DNA of 64,000 nt from Streptomyces sp. SN-593 (GTDB lineage Bacteria > Actinomycetota > Actinomycetes > Streptomycetales > Streptomycetaceae). Under the pieces are notes generated by a model. That model searched no databases, was not told the origin of the DNA, and saw only the letters and a list, made by a program, of their open reading frames with translations. The stretch covers positions 2,983,501 through 3,047,500 of the forward strand of contig NZ_AP018365.1 of the NCBI RefSeq assembly GCF_016756395.1, read 5' to 3'. The translations under genes were made by a program, and so were the position numbers. Below, piece by piece: positions 1 to 9,560 of this stretch (within the stretch, counting starts at the first letter, position 1; each line of letters opens with the position of its first letter).

Positions 1-697
1 CCAGATCCTGCACCTGCGCCGCCCACGGCGCGGACGCCTGAGCGGCGGGCTCGGGCCCGGGCGCCGCGACCGGCACCAGGGGCGACGGCTGCGGCGCGGG
101 CCGCGCCGGCTGCGGGACGCGGTCGGCGGCCGGGACGGGGCCGGGCGCCGGGACGGGGCCGGGCGCCGGGACGGGGCCGGGGGCCGGGACGGGAGACGGC
201 GGCGCGGGGGCCGGTGCGGGCTGCGGTGCCTGCGGGGCGGGGCGGGCCGCGGTCGGGTCCGGGGCGCCCCAGGAGATCGGGGGCAGCCGCGGTTCCGGCT
301 GTGCCTGCGGCGCGGGCCAGGAGGGCGCCGGGCCCTGGGCGAGGTGGGCCCGCGGATCGGGCACCGGCCGCTGCTGCTCGGGGGCCGCCACCGGCGCCTG
401 ACCGGTCTCGGTCCACCGCTCGGCGGTGGGCGCGGCCGGGTCCTCGTCGAGGAACATCGGGCCGGACTCGTCGAGCGCGGGCGTGGCGGGCGCGGCCTGC
501 GCGGCGGCGGGTCCGGCGTCCACCGGCGCGGGGCGGCTGGTGCCGGGCACCCACGAGGAGCCGTTCCAGTAACGGATGTAGTGCGGGATCGACGGGTCCG
601 GGTAGTAGCCGGGTACGGGAGCGCCGGACCCACCCGGGGTCGCGGACGGCTGGGGGGATGCCGACGAACCCGAGGAGCCAGAGGTGGGTGCGCTCAT
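1..697 (-). CDS. DUF2510 / RDD-type membrane protein, N-terminal part
   Basis: The gene starts at an ATG (695-697) and runs off the left edge, so only about 232 N-terminal residues are visible and no stop is seen. Residues ~30-55 carry a DUF2510-like stretch with YYPDPS followed by RYWNGSSWVPGT, a Trp/Tyr-rich module common on actinobacterial membrane proteins. The rest is Pro/Ala-rich and disordered, including PAPGPV hexapeptides encoded by an 18-bp DNA repeat. In streptomycetes this architecture usually precedes an RDD membrane domain, which would lie outside the window. That C-terminal assignment is inference; the DUF2510-like segment is seen. It is divergent from ssgG. Confidence 0.7.
   Translation of the reverse strand, partial: MSAPTSGSSGSSASPQPSATPGGSGAPVPGYYPDPSIPHYIRYWNGSSWVPGTSRPAPVDAGPAAAQAAPATPALDESGPMFLDEDPAAPTAERWTETGQAPVAAPEQQRPVPDPRAHLAQGPAPSWPAPQAQPEPRLPPISWGAPDPTAARPAPQAPQPAPAPAPPSPVPAPGPVPAPGPVPAPGPVPAADRVPQPARPAPQPSPLVPVAAPGPEPAAQASAPWAAQVQDL
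131..184. repeat. 18-bp tandem repeat, three copies
   Basis: Three near-identical 18-bp units (cgggacggggccgggcgc and variants) lie head to tail inside the partial DUF2510 protein gene. They encode Pro-Ala-Pro-Gly-Pro-Val units of the disordered linker. The unit is a whole number of codons, so copy-number change would keep the frame. Confidence 0.75.
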
Positions 698-808
698 GGT
701 CACAGTTCCGTATCTGCTCGGCCGCGGGGTGGTGTGACGTCCACATCTACCAGAATGACCGACCCGGCGTGCCCGCCGTGCCGCGCACCCCGCTCTCCGA
801 CGTCTCGT

Positions 809-818
809 TGACATGTCA
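809..818. promoter_or_regulatory. TGACATGTCA palindrome between divergent genes
   Basis: A perfect 10-bp palindrome, TGACATGTCA, sits 112 bp from the DUF2510 protein start and 160 bp from the ssgG start. It overlaps a TTGACA hexamer at 808-813, but no good -10 follows. It may be an operator for either gene; regulator unknown. Confidence 0.3.
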
Positions 819-978
819 TTACCCCGATGCGCCGCCGGGTGCGCCGGGTTCGGGAAATCTGAAGCAAATCCGGGAAACCCGCGTAATGGTTGGAGAGGCA
901 CGCGCTCTCTTCCAGGTGCAGGCCCCGTCGCGACACCAGCCCCCGGGGCCACCGCGCCAAGGAAAGGACGTCGGACTC

Positions 979-1458
979 ATGCAGAACGTGGTGGAACGTG
1001 AACTGGAGATGCAGCTCGTCCTCTCACCGGAACGAAGCATTCCGGTACCCGCACGGCTCACCTACCGCACGGACGATCCGTATGCGGTGCACGTCACCTT
1101 CCACATCGGCTCCGACGCGCCCGTCAACTGGACGTTCGCGCGCGAGCTGATCGTGGAGGGGGTGTTCCGGCCGTGCGGTCACGGCGACGTGCGGATCTGG
1201 CCGACCAAGGTGAACGGGCGGTCCGTGCTGTGCCTGGCGCTCAGCTCGCCGGACGGCGACGCGCTGCTGGAGGCGCCGTCCTCGCCGGTGGCCGCCTGGC
1301 TGGAGCGCACCCTGCGGGTGGTGCCGCCGGGCAGCGAGCACGAACAGCTCGGCATGGACGACGGGTTGAGCCGGCTGCTCGCCCCCGCCGCGGGGGACGA
1401 GCTGTGGCTGCGCGACCCGTGGTCGGACTCCGACGACACCCCGGACGCCAGTGCGTGA
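979..1458 (+). CDS. ssgG: SsgA-like sporulation/cell-division regulator (SALP), probably SsgG
   Basis: A 159-residue protein of the SsgA-like family (SALPs), found only in sporulating actinomycetes, where members control placement of division septa and spore-wall assembly. The family pattern is clear: N-terminal LSPERSIPVPARLTYRTDDP, YAVHVTFHIGS, WTFARELIVEGVFRP, GDVRIWP and LSSPDGDALLEAP. The ATG at 979 follows a GGAAAGGA ribosome-binding site and gives the usual family length plus a short acidic tail. The neighbours match SCO2924 (ssgG): an FAD-linked oxidase, then hpd (SCO2927) downstream. Family membership is seen in the sequence; the subgroup call G rests on this synteny from memory and is less sure. 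Confidence 0.85.
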   Translation: MQNVVERELEMQLVLSPERSIPVPARLTYRTDDPYAVHVTFHIGSDAPVNWTFARELIVEGVFRPCGHGDVRIWPTKVNGRSVLCLALSSPDGDALLEAPSSPVAAWLERTLRVVPPGSEHEQLGMDDGLSRLLAPAAGDELWLRDPWSDSDDTPDASA

Positions 1459-1479
1459 CGGGGGCGGGGCCGGGTGTCC

Positions 1480-2850
1480 TCAGAGCATCTTGCCGGGGTT
1501 CAGCAGTCCGAGCGGGTCGAAGACGGCCTTCACACCGCGCTGCAACTCCACCCCGAGCGGGCCCAGTTCACGGGCCAGCCAGTCCTTCTTCAGCAGGCCC
1601 ACGCCGTGCTCGCCGGTGATGGTGCCGCCGAGCGCCAGGCCCAGGGCCATGATCTCGTCGAACGACTCGCGGGCCCGGCGGGTCTCGTCGGGGTCCTGCG
1701 CGTCGAAGCAGACGATGGGGTGGGTGTTGCCGTCGCCGGCGTGCGCGCACACCCCGATGGTCAGGTCGAACCTCTCGGCGATCGCGGCCACGCCGTCCAG
1801 CATGTCGGCGAGCTTCCCGCGCGGCACGCACACGTCGTCGATCATCGACGCGGTGGAGACCTTCTCCAGCGCGGGCAGGGCCAGCCGGCGGGCCTGGAGC
1901 AGCATCTCCGACTCGGCGGGGTCCTCGGCCGGCACCACCTCCGTGGCGCCCGCCGCCGTGCACAGCTCGGCGAGCGCGGCGAGGTCCGCGGCCGGGTCGG
2001 CCGAGTCGTACCCGGCCAGCAGGAGCGCCGCGGTGCTCTCCGGGAGGCCCATCCGCGCCATGGCGTTGACCGCGCGCAGCGTGGTGGCGTCCATCAGCTC
2101 CAGCAGCGAGGGGGTGTGGCCGCTCTCCATCACCGCGCACACCGCGGCGCCGGCCGCCGCGGCCGAGGGGAACTCCGCGACCAGGGTGAGCTGGGGGCGC
2201 GGGGCCGGCCGCAGCGCGAGCACCGCCCGGACCACGACGCCGAGGGTGCCCTCGGAGCCGACGAACAGCCGGGTCAGGTCGTAGCCGGCGACGCCCTTCG
2301 CGGTCCGCCGGCCGGTGCTCAGCAGCCGCCCGTCGGCGAGCACCACGTCGAGGCCGAGGACGTACTCGGCGGTCACGCCGTACTTCACGCAGCACAGGCC
2401 GCCGGCGCCGGTGCCGATGTTGCCGCCGATCGTGCACTGCTCCCAGCTCGACGGGTCCGGCGGGTAGGACAGGCCCTGCTCCGCGACCGCGCGGGAGAGC
2501 ACCGCGTTGACGACGCCGGGCTCGACCACGGCGACCCGCTCGACCGGGTCGATCTCCAGGATGCGGTCCATCGCGGCCAGCGAGAGCACGATGCAGCCGT
2601 CCACGGCGTTGGCGCCACCGGACAGGCCGGTCCTGGCACCCTGCGGCACGACCGGGACGCGGAACCGCGTGGCCGTCCGCATCACGTGCTGGACCTCTTC
2701 CACGCTGGTGGGACGCACCACCAGAGCCGCGGTGCCCGCGTCCGAGAAGCCCGCCATGTCGTGGGCGTAGGACGCCACGACGTCCGGGTCGGTCACCAAC
2801 GCCTCCGGCGGCAGGACCGCCGCCAGTTCGGCTCTCACGTCATCGTGCAT
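1480..2850 (-). CDS. FAD-linked oxidase, GlcD/D-lactate dehydrogenase type
   Basis: 456 residues with the two-domain layout of the GlcD/VAO flavoprotein family. The N-terminal FAD-binding domain spans ~30-210, with VVPQGARTGLSGGAN and the PP-loop region CTIGGNIGTGAGG. The C-terminal FAD-oxidase domain contains the metal/substrate motifs HAGDGNTHP (~366) and GEHGVGLLKK (~420), ending NPGKML. Such enzymes oxidise 2-hydroxy acids (glycolate, D-lactate, 2-hydroxyglutarate) and pass electrons to quinone or other acceptors; the substrate cannot be told from sequence. It ends 21 bp from the convergent ssgG stop and lies downstream of hpd in the same orientation (79 bp gap), so co-transcription is possible. 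Confidence 0.85.
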   Translation of the reverse strand: MHDDVRAELAAVLPPEALVTDPDVVASYAHDMAGFSDAGTAALVVRPTSVEEVQHVMRTATRFRVPVVPQGARTGLSGGANAVDGCIVLSLAAMDRILEIDPVERVAVVEPGVVNAVLSRAVAEQGLSYPPDPSSWEQCTIGGNIGTGAGGLCCVKYGVTAEYVLGLDVVLADGRLLSTGRRTAKGVAGYDLTRLFVGSEGTLGVVVRAVLALRPAPRPQLTLVAEFPSAAAAGAAVCAVMESGHTPSLLELMDATTLRAVNAMARMGLPESTAALLLAGYDSADPAADLAALAELCTAAGATEVVPAEDPAESEMLLQARRLALPALEKVSTASMIDDVCVPRGKLADMLDGVAAIAERFDLTIGVCAHAGDGNTHPIVCFDAQDPDETRRARESFDEIMALGLALGGTITGEHGVGLLKKDWLARELGPLGVELQRGVKAVFDPLGLLNPGKML

Positions 2851-2929
2851 GCCGCACAGCGTGTCACACGGCTTCCCGGATGGGGAGGGCCGTCCCGGCA
2901 GGGAACGCGGCCCTCCGCCGTCACGCGTC

Positions 2930-4141
<1,212 letters not shown>

Positions 4142-4178
4142 TCAATCTGTGCAGTATGACCATGGAAGGCGGGCGGGG

Positions 4179-4649
4179 ATGGGCATCGACGCGCTGGACG
4201 GGCGGCTGATCACGCTGCTGGACGAGGAGCCGCGGATCGGCGTGCTGGAGGCGTCGCGGCGGCTGGGGGTGGCCCGCGGCACCGTGCAGGCCAGGCTCGA
4301 CCGGCTGCGGGCCAACGGAGTGATCCGGGGCTTCGGGCCGCAGGTGGACCCCGCGGCGCTCGGCTACCCGGTGACCGCGTTCGCCACCCTGGAGATCCGC
4401 CAGGGACAAGGCACCGACGTGCGGGCGCACTTGGCCGGCGTGCCGGAGGTGCTGGAGCTGCACACCACGACCGGGGAGGGCGACATGCTCTGCCGGCTGG
4501 TGGCCCGGTCGAACGCCGATCTCCAACGGGTGATCGATCGGGTTGTCGGCTTTGATGGCATCGTCCGGGCGGCCACGGCGATCGTCATGGAGAACCCGGT
4601 GCCGCTGCGGATCATCCCGCTGGTGGAGCAGGCCGCGCGGGACGCCTGA
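4179..4649 (+). CDS. Lrp/AsnC-family transcriptional regulator
   Basis: 156 residues starting at MGIDALDGRLITLLDEEPR, after a GGAAGGCGGGCGGGG ribosome-binding region. Residues ~5-55 form the AsnC winged helix-turn-helix (RIGVLEASRRLGVARGTVQARLDRL), joined to a C-terminal ligand-binding RAM/ActD domain (~65-145) typical of feast/famine regulators that sense amino acids. Divergent from hpd, which in streptomycetes commonly has such a neighbour, so tyrosine or an aromatic metabolite is a plausible effector (inference). The osmoprotectant transporter operon begins 40 bp downstream and may be partly read through. Confidence 0.9.
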   Translation: MGIDALDGRLITLLDEEPRIGVLEASRRLGVARGTVQARLDRLRANGVIRGFGPQVDPAALGYPVTAFATLEIRQGQGTDVRAHLAGVPEVLELHTTTGEGDMLCRLVARSNADLQRVIDRVVGFDGIVRAATAIVMENPVPLRIIPLVEQAARDA

Positions 4650-4689
4650 CGGACCGCGCGGGAGGCGAGGCGAGGCGAGGAGGCCGGCG

Positions 4690-5337
4690 GTGAACCTCTG
4701 GCAGTTCCTGTCCAACCGGCACCAGCAGCTCCTCGTGGACGCCTACCAGCACGCCAGCGCGGTCTTCCAGTGCATGGTGGTCGCCACCGTCATCGGCGTG
4801 CTGATCGGGGTGCTCACCTACCACACCGAGTGGGCCGGCAACCTCGCGGTCACCACGACCGCGGCGATCCTCACCGTCCCCTCCCTGGCGCTGATCGGCC
4901 TGCTCATCCCGATCCTCGGGCTGGGTGTGCCGCCGACGGTCACCGCCCTGGTGCTCTACGGGCTGCTGCCGATCGTGCGCAACTCGATCGTGGGGCTGCG
5001 CGGGGTGGACGCGTCGCTGGTGGAGGCCGCCCGCGGCATCGGCATGTCGCGGCTGGCCCGGCTGGTGCGGGTGGAACTGCCGCTGGCCTGGCCGCCGATC
5101 CTCACCGGCATCCGCGTCTCCACCCAGATGCTGATGGGCATCGCCGCGATCGCCGCCTACGCCTCGGGCCCCGGGTTGGGCAACGAGATCTTCACCGGGA
5201 TCGCGTCGCTGGGCAGCGCCAACGCGCTCAACGAGGTGCTGGCCGGCACGCTCGGCATCATCGTGCTGGCGCTCGCCTTCGACGCGGTCTACGTCCTGAT
5301 CGGCCGGCTGACCATCCCGAGGGGGATTCGTGGCTGA
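4690..5337 (+). CDS. Osmoprotectant (OpuC/ProW-type) ABC transporter permease 1
   Basis: 215 residues from a GTG start (VNLWQFLSNRHQQ) preceded by a purine-rich gaggaggcc site. A compact MetI-type permease with about six hydrophobic segments. The cytoplasmic coupling motif VEAARGIGMSRLARLVRVELP (~112-132) is the EAA loop that contacts the ATPase. Length and sequence fit OpuCB/OpuCD permeases importing glycine betaine, carnitine or choline. First of four overlapping genes (permease, ATPase, permease, binding protein); its stop overlaps the ATPase start by 8 bp. Substrate is inferred from family. Confidence 0.9.
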   Translation: MNLWQFLSNRHQQLLVDAYQHASAVFQCMVVATVIGVLIGVLTYHTEWAGNLAVTTTAAILTVPSLALIGLLIPILGLGVPPTVTALVLYGLLPIVRNSIVGLRGVDASLVEAARGIGMSRLARLVRVELPLAWPPILTGIRVSTQMLMGIAAIAAYASGPGLGNEIFTGIASLGSANALNEVLAGTLGIIVLALAFDAVYVLIGRLTIPRGIRG

Positions 5338-6745
5338 AGCAGCGGAACCGGCGGGAGCGGTGGGCGCCGGCACGCCCGGCGGCAGCACGGCGCAGGGCGC
5401 CGGGCCGGCGCCGGGCGGCGGCGGACCGGGCGGAGGGAGCGAGCCGAGCGGCGGTGGGCCGGGCGGAGGGAGCGAGCCGGGCGGCGGACGGGCCGCGGGA
5501 CGGACCGGGGGCGACGGGCGGGCGGCGGGGGCCGCGATCGTCCTGGAGAACCTGACCAAGCGTTACCCGGGCTCCCCGCGGCCCGCGGTGGAGAGCGTCA
5601 GCATGGAGATCGGCGCCGGCGAGACGGTGATCCTGGTCGGGCCGTCCGGGTGCGGCAAGTCCACCACGCTGAAGATGATCAACCGGCTGATCGAGCCGTC
5701 GTCGGGGCGGATCAGGATCGGCGACGAGGACGTCACCGGCATCGACCCGGTGAAGCTGCGCCGCAAGGTCGGCTACGCGATCCAGTCCTCGGGGCTCTTC
5801 CCGCACATGACGGTCGCCGAGAACATCGCGCTGGTCCCGAAGATGGTCGGCTGGGGCAGGAGCCGGGTCCGGGACCGGGTGGAGGAGATGCTCGACCTGG
5901 TCGGCCTGGACCCGCGGGAGTTCCACGGCCGCTACCCGCGGCAGCTCTCCGGCGGCCAGCAGCAGCGGGTGGGAGTGGCCCGGGCGCTGGCCGCCGACCC
6001 GCCGGTGCTGCTGATGGACGAGCCGTTCGGCGCGGTGGACCCGATCACCCGCGACCACCTCCAGGACGAGCTGATCCGGCTCCAGCACGAACTGCACAAG
6101 ACGATCGTCTTCGTCACCCACGACTTCGACGAGGCGATCAAACTGGGCGACCGGATCGCGGTGCTGCGCGAACGCTCGCACATCGCGCAGTTCGACACCC
6201 CCGAGGCGATCCTCACCAATCCGGCCGACGAGTTCGTCTCCGGCTTCGTGGGCGCGGGCGCGGCGCTCAAGCGGCTGAACCTGACCCGGGTCCGGGACGT
6301 GGAGATCGCCGACTTCGCGGCGGTGACGGTGGACGAGCCGCTCCAGTCCGTCTTCGACCGGCTGCGCGCCGGCCAGCACAACGAGTTGCTGCTGCTGGAC
6401 CACCGCCGGCGGCCGTACAAGTGGCTGCGGCGCGGCGACCTGATGCGGGCGCGGGGCTCGCTGGCCCGGGCCGGCACCCTGGTGACGCACACCGTGACCC
6501 GGGACGCGACGCTGCGGGACGCGCTGGAGGCGGTGCTCACCGACAGCGGCGGCCGGGTCGCGGTGACCGGGCGGCGCGGCGAGTTCATCGGCGTGGTGGA
6601 CATGGAGACGCTGATGAACTCGGTGCACGAGATGCTGGAGGCGGACCGGCTGACCGCGCTGGAGCACCGGCACGACCTGGACGAGGCCAAGGCGCGGCAG
6701 GAGGGCGGGCCGGGCGGCGCCGGGGGCGAGGGGGCGCCGTCGTGA
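5330..6745 (+). CDS. Osmoprotectant ABC transporter ATPase with tandem CBS domains
   Basis: 471 residues, GTG start inside the previous gene. The first ~65 residues are a Gly/Pro/Ser/Glu-rich extension with an internal repeat (GGPGGGSEP twice), unusual for an OpuCA-type ATPase. The ATPase core begins at AIVLENLTKRYPG: Walker A GPSGCGKST, Q-loop, signature LSGGQQQR, Walker B LLMDEPFGAVDP, H-loop VTHDFDEA. Residues ~320-450 form two CBS domains, the ionic-strength/cyclic-dinucleotide-sensing module of OpuA/OpuC ATPases. It energises uptake by the two permeases flanking it. The extension lacks family precedent that I know of and may be disordered. Confidence 0.93.
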   Translation: MAEAAEPAGAVGAGTPGGSTAQGAGPAPGGGGPGGGSEPSGGGPGGGSEPGGGRAAGRTGGDGRAAGAAIVLENLTKRYPGSPRPAVESVSMEIGAGETVILVGPSGCGKSTTLKMINRLIEPSSGRIRIGDEDVTGIDPVKLRRKVGYAIQSSGLFPHMTVAENIALVPKMVGWGRSRVRDRVEEMLDLVGLDPREFHGRYPRQLSGGQQQRVGVARALAADPPVLLMDEPFGAVDPITRDHLQDELIRLQHELHKTIVFVTHDFDEAIKLGDRIAVLRERSHIAQFDTPEAILTNPADEFVSGFVGAGAALKRLNLTRVRDVEIADFAAVTVDEPLQSVFDRLRAGQHNELLLLDHRRRPYKWLRRGDLMRARGSLARAGTLVTHTVTRDATLRDALEAVLTDSGGRVAVTGRRGEFIGVVDMETLMNSVHEMLEADRLTALEHRHDLDEAKARQEGGPGGAGGEGAPS

Positions 6746-7671
6746 CCGGGGTACGGGACGGCGGGCGGGAGGGGTACGGCGGCGCCGGCGACGGGTCGAG
6801 CCGCTGGGACGCGTCGGGCCCGGCCACCGGGCTCGCGCCGCGGGACGACGGCACCGGCGAGGGCCTCCCCGGCGAGGGCGGCCCGGGGGGCGACGGGGAC
6901 GGCGGGCACGGGGTGCGGCCGCGCCGCCGGGCCCGCAAGGTGACCTGGCAGAAGCTGGTGTTCACCCCGGCCGTGCTGGTGGTCGCCCTGGTCGCCACCT
7001 ACCTGTGGATCACGAACATCCACCTGGACGCCATCGAGCACAACTCGCTCGACAACGGCAACGTGCGGTTGCGGCTGTGGCAGCACGTCCGGCTCACCGC
7101 GATCTCCACCTTCTGGGTGCTGCTGATCGCGATCCCGCTGGGCATCGCGCTGACCCGGCGGCGGCTGCGGCCGATCGCGCCGGCGTTCACCGCGCTGGCC
7201 AACGTCGGGCAGGCCACCCCGGCGATCGGGCTGCTGGCGCTGCTGGTGATCTGGCTGGGCATCGGGGCGCGCACGGCGATCATCGGCATCGTCGCCTACG
7301 CGGTGCTGCCGGTGCTGTCGAACACGATCGCCGGGCTGCGGGCGATCGACCCGACGATGGTCGAGGCCGCGCGGGGCATCGGGATGTCGGCGCGCGGGGT
7401 GCTGACCCGGGTCGAGCTGCCGCTGGCGGTGCCGCTGATCCTGGCCGGGGTGCGCACCGCGCTGGTGCTCAACGTGGGCACCGCGACGCTGGCCACCTTC
7501 GGGGGAGGCGGCGGGCTCGGCGACCTGATCACCTCGGGGATCGTCAACCAGCGCATGCCGGTGCTGATCCTCGGCTCGATCCTGACGGTGGTGCTGGCGC
7601 TGTTCGTGGACTGGCTCGCCGCGATCGCGGAGGCGCTGCTGCGGCCGCGCGGGCTGGAGGAGGAGGCGTGA
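6742..7671 (+). CDS. Osmoprotectant (OpuC/ProW-type) ABC transporter permease 2
   Basis: 309 residues from a GTG that overlaps the ATPase stop (GTGA). An N-terminal cytoplasmic tail of ~65 residues rich in Gly/Asp/Arg is followed by a transmembrane segment (VFTPAVLVVALVATYLWI), a short external loop and then the MetI-type permease core with coupling motif VEAARGIGMSARGVLTRVELP. The two permeases share this motif, so they are paralogues forming a heterodimer. Its own stop overlaps the start of the binding-protein gene. Confidence 0.9.
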   Translation: MTGVRDGGREGYGGAGDGSSRWDASGPATGLAPRDDGTGEGLPGEGGPGGDGDGGHGVRPRRRARKVTWQKLVFTPAVLVVALVATYLWITNIHLDAIEHNSLDNGNVRLRLWQHVRLTAISTFWVLLIAIPLGIALTRRRLRPIAPAFTALANVGQATPAIGLLALLVIWLGIGARTAIIGIVAYAVLPVLSNTIAGLRAIDPTMVEAARGIGMSARGVLTRVELPLAVPLILAGVRTALVLNVGTATLATFGGGGGLGDLITSGIVNQRMPVLILGSILTVVLALFVDWLAAIAEALLRPRGLEEEA

Positions 7672-8699
7672 GGCGGGCCGGGGACGGGCGGCGGCGCGGC
7701 GACCGTACGGCGCCGGGGCGGCGCACGGGGACGGCGCTGCGCGCGGCCGTCGGCGCGCTGGCCGCGCTCGCGGTGTTCTCCTCCTGCGGGCTGACCAGCG
7801 GCAGCCCGCTGGTGGACGACGTGCAGCCGGGCAGCCTCGGGCGCGGCAAGCCGCTCGACGGGGCCTCGCTCACCGTCACGTCCAAGAACTTCAGCGAGAA
7901 CATCATCCTGGGCGAGATGATCGGCCTGGTCTTCAAGGCCGCCGGCGCCTCGGTGCTGGACCGCACCAACATCACCGGGTCGATCGGCGCCCGCGAGGCG
8001 GTCAAGTCCGGCCAGGCGGACGCGATGTACGAGTACACCGGCACCGCGTGGATCACCTACCTCGGGCACACCACCCCGGTCGCCGACCCGCACGCGCAGT
8101 GGCGGGCGGTGGCCGACGAGGACCGGGGGAACGGCCTGACCTGGCTGGCCCCCTCCACCCTCGACAACACCTACTCGCTGGCGATCAGCGCGAAGAACGA
8201 CGCGAAGTACCACCTGCGGACGCTCTCCGACGTGGCCGCGCTGGCCCGGCGGAATCCCCGGGCGGTCACGCTCTGCGTGGAGAACGAGTTCGCCTCCCGG
8301 CAGGACGGACTGGTGGGCATGGAGAAGGCGTACGGCATGAAGCTGCCCTCGGGGAACATCCAGAAGATGGACGCCGGGATCATCTACACCCAGATCAACA
8401 AGAGCAACTCCTGCCTGCTGGGCGAGGTGTACACCACCGACGGCCGGATCCGGTCGATGAACCTGACGGTGATGAAGGACGACCGGAACTTCTTCCCCAA
8501 CTACAACGCGGCGCCGGTGATCTACTCCAAGGTCTTCCGCGAGTACCCGGTGATCGCGAAGCTGCTCGACCCGGTCAGCGCGAAGCTCACCACCGCGGTC
8601 GCGCAGCGGCTCAACGCGAAGGTGGACGTGGACGGCCAGGACCCGCACGACGTGGCGAAGGACTGGCTGGTCGAGCAGGGCTTCATCAAGGAGGGCTGA
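7668..8699 (+). CDS. Osmoprotectant ABC transporter substrate-binding lipoprotein (OpuCC-like)
   Basis: 343 residues, GTG start overlapping the upstream stop (GTGA). Basic N-terminus, hydrophobic stretch and lipobox AVFSSC predict a lipoprotein cleaved before Cys (~40). The mature part is an OpuAC/QAT-type binding protein: TVTSKNFSENIILGEMIG near its start, then GQADAMYEYTGTAW, and C-terminal VDVDGQDPHDVAKDWLVEQGF. This family delivers quaternary ammonium compatible solutes. Last gene of the operon; the next gene has its own promoter. Confidence 0.92.
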   Translation: MRRAGDGRRRGDRTAPGRRTGTALRAAVGALAALAVFSSCGLTSGSPLVDDVQPGSLGRGKPLDGASLTVTSKNFSENIILGEMIGLVFKAAGASVLDRTNITGSIGAREAVKSGQADAMYEYTGTAWITYLGHTTPVADPHAQWRAVADEDRGNGLTWLAPSTLDNTYSLAISAKNDAKYHLRTLSDVAALARRNPRAVTLCVENEFASRQDGLVGMEKAYGMKLPSGNIQKMDAGIIYTQINKSNSCLLGEVYTTDGRIRSMNLTVMKDDRNFFPNYNAAPVIYSKVFREYPVIAKLLDPVSAKLTTAVAQRLNAKVDVDGQDPHDVAKDWLVEQGFIKEG

Positions 8700-8728
8700 C
8701 CGAGGGCCGGGCCGGACCGGACACGCAT

Positions 8729-8769
8729 GCAAAGGCTCTTTGCAAAAAAGCGTTGCAAAGGTTCTTTGC
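8729..8769. promoter_or_regulatory. Two tandem palindromic operators GCAAAG-N3-CTTTGC
   Basis: Two perfect dyads, GCAAAGGCTCTTTGC at 8729-8743 and GCAAAGGTTCTTTGC at 8755-8769, have centres 26 bp apart. The second covers the spacer of the predicted promoter and starts inside its -35. They lie directly upstream of the ArsR-type gene, so autorepression, probably with control of the downstream exporter, is the natural reading. Confidence 0.8.
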
Positions 8770-8782
8770 GTTCCTCTACGGT
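8753..8782 (+). promoter_or_regulatory. Sigma70-type promoter of the ArsR/MFS unit, likely leaderless
   Basis: TTGCAA (8753-8758) and TACGGT (8777-8782) are separated by 18 bp. Transcription would begin about 7 nt after the -10, at the GTG start codon (8789) of the regulator. That predicts a leaderless mRNA, in line with the absence of a clear Shine-Dalgarno sequence. Confidence 0.5.
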
Positions 8783-8788
8783 GACGGG

Positions 8789-9433
8789 GTGCCCGAGAAC
8801 CCCGCGGACGGCGTCCGCCACCCCGACCACCCGACCGAGGTCCGCGTCATGGACCCGCGCGCCCTGCGCGCCCTCGCCCATCCGCTGCGCACCCGGATCA
8901 TGGCCGCGCTGCGGGAGTACGGCCCCGCCACCGCCTCCGGGCTCGGCGAGCGGCTCGGCGAGTCCAGCGGCGCCACCAGCTACCACCTGCGCCAGCTCGC
9001 CGCGCACGGCTTCGTGGCGGACGACCCGGAGCGCGGCACCGGCCGCGAGCGGTGGTGGAAGGCGGTGCACCGCGGCACCCGCTTCGACAGCGCCCAGGAG
9101 TTCCTGGGGCACGCCGACCCCGAAGTGCGCGGCGCGATGCGCTCGTTCATGCACCAGATGGCGGTGGAGCACGCGGAGCAGCTCACCACCTGGCTCGGCA
9201 CCACGGACGAGTGGCCCGAGCCCTGGCGGGAGTCGGGGAACATGAGCAGCTTCACGCTGCGGCTGACCCCGGAACTCGCCGCGGAACTGGGCCGCCGGGT
9301 GGAGGAGCTGATCGAGTCCTACCGCGACCGGCTGCCCGAGCCGCCCCCGGACGAGCACCCGCGCAGTCCCGCCGCCGACGGCTCGGCGAGCGTCCGCCTC
9401 CACTTCCACGCCTTCCCGCGCCGCGTCGACTGA
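8789..9433 (+). CDS. ArsR-type winged-helix transcriptional regulator
   Basis: 214 residues from GTG (VPENPADG); an in-frame ATG at 8849 is an alternative. Residues ~21-95 form an ArsR/SmtB-like winged helix (MDPRALRALAHPLRTRIMAAL, then SSGATSYHLRQLAAHGFV). The C-terminal half is a helical domain with WWKAVHRGTRF and acidic helices, as in HTH regulators paired with MFS exporters. No metal-binding CVC motif is visible, so the ligand is probably an organic molecule. The exporter gene starts 127 bp downstream. Autoregulation through the upstream tandem dyads is inferred. Confidence 0.88.
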   Translation: MPENPADGVRHPDHPTEVRVMDPRALRALAHPLRTRIMAALREYGPATASGLGERLGESSGATSYHLRQLAAHGFVADDPERGTGRERWWKAVHRGTRFDSAQEFLGHADPEVRGAMRSFMHQMAVEHAEQLTTWLGTTDEWPEPWRESGNMSSFTLRLTPELAAELGRRVEELIESYRDRLPEPPPDEHPRSPAADGSASVRLHFHAFPRRVD

Positions 9434-9560
9434 CCACGCCGCCCGGGCGCCGGCCGGCACCACCCGGGCGCCACCGCGATGCCCACCGCGCCGTACGGCG
9501 CCACCGCACCGCCCACCGCACGACTCCGCACCGCTCATCACCCGCACGGGGGGACCCGCC

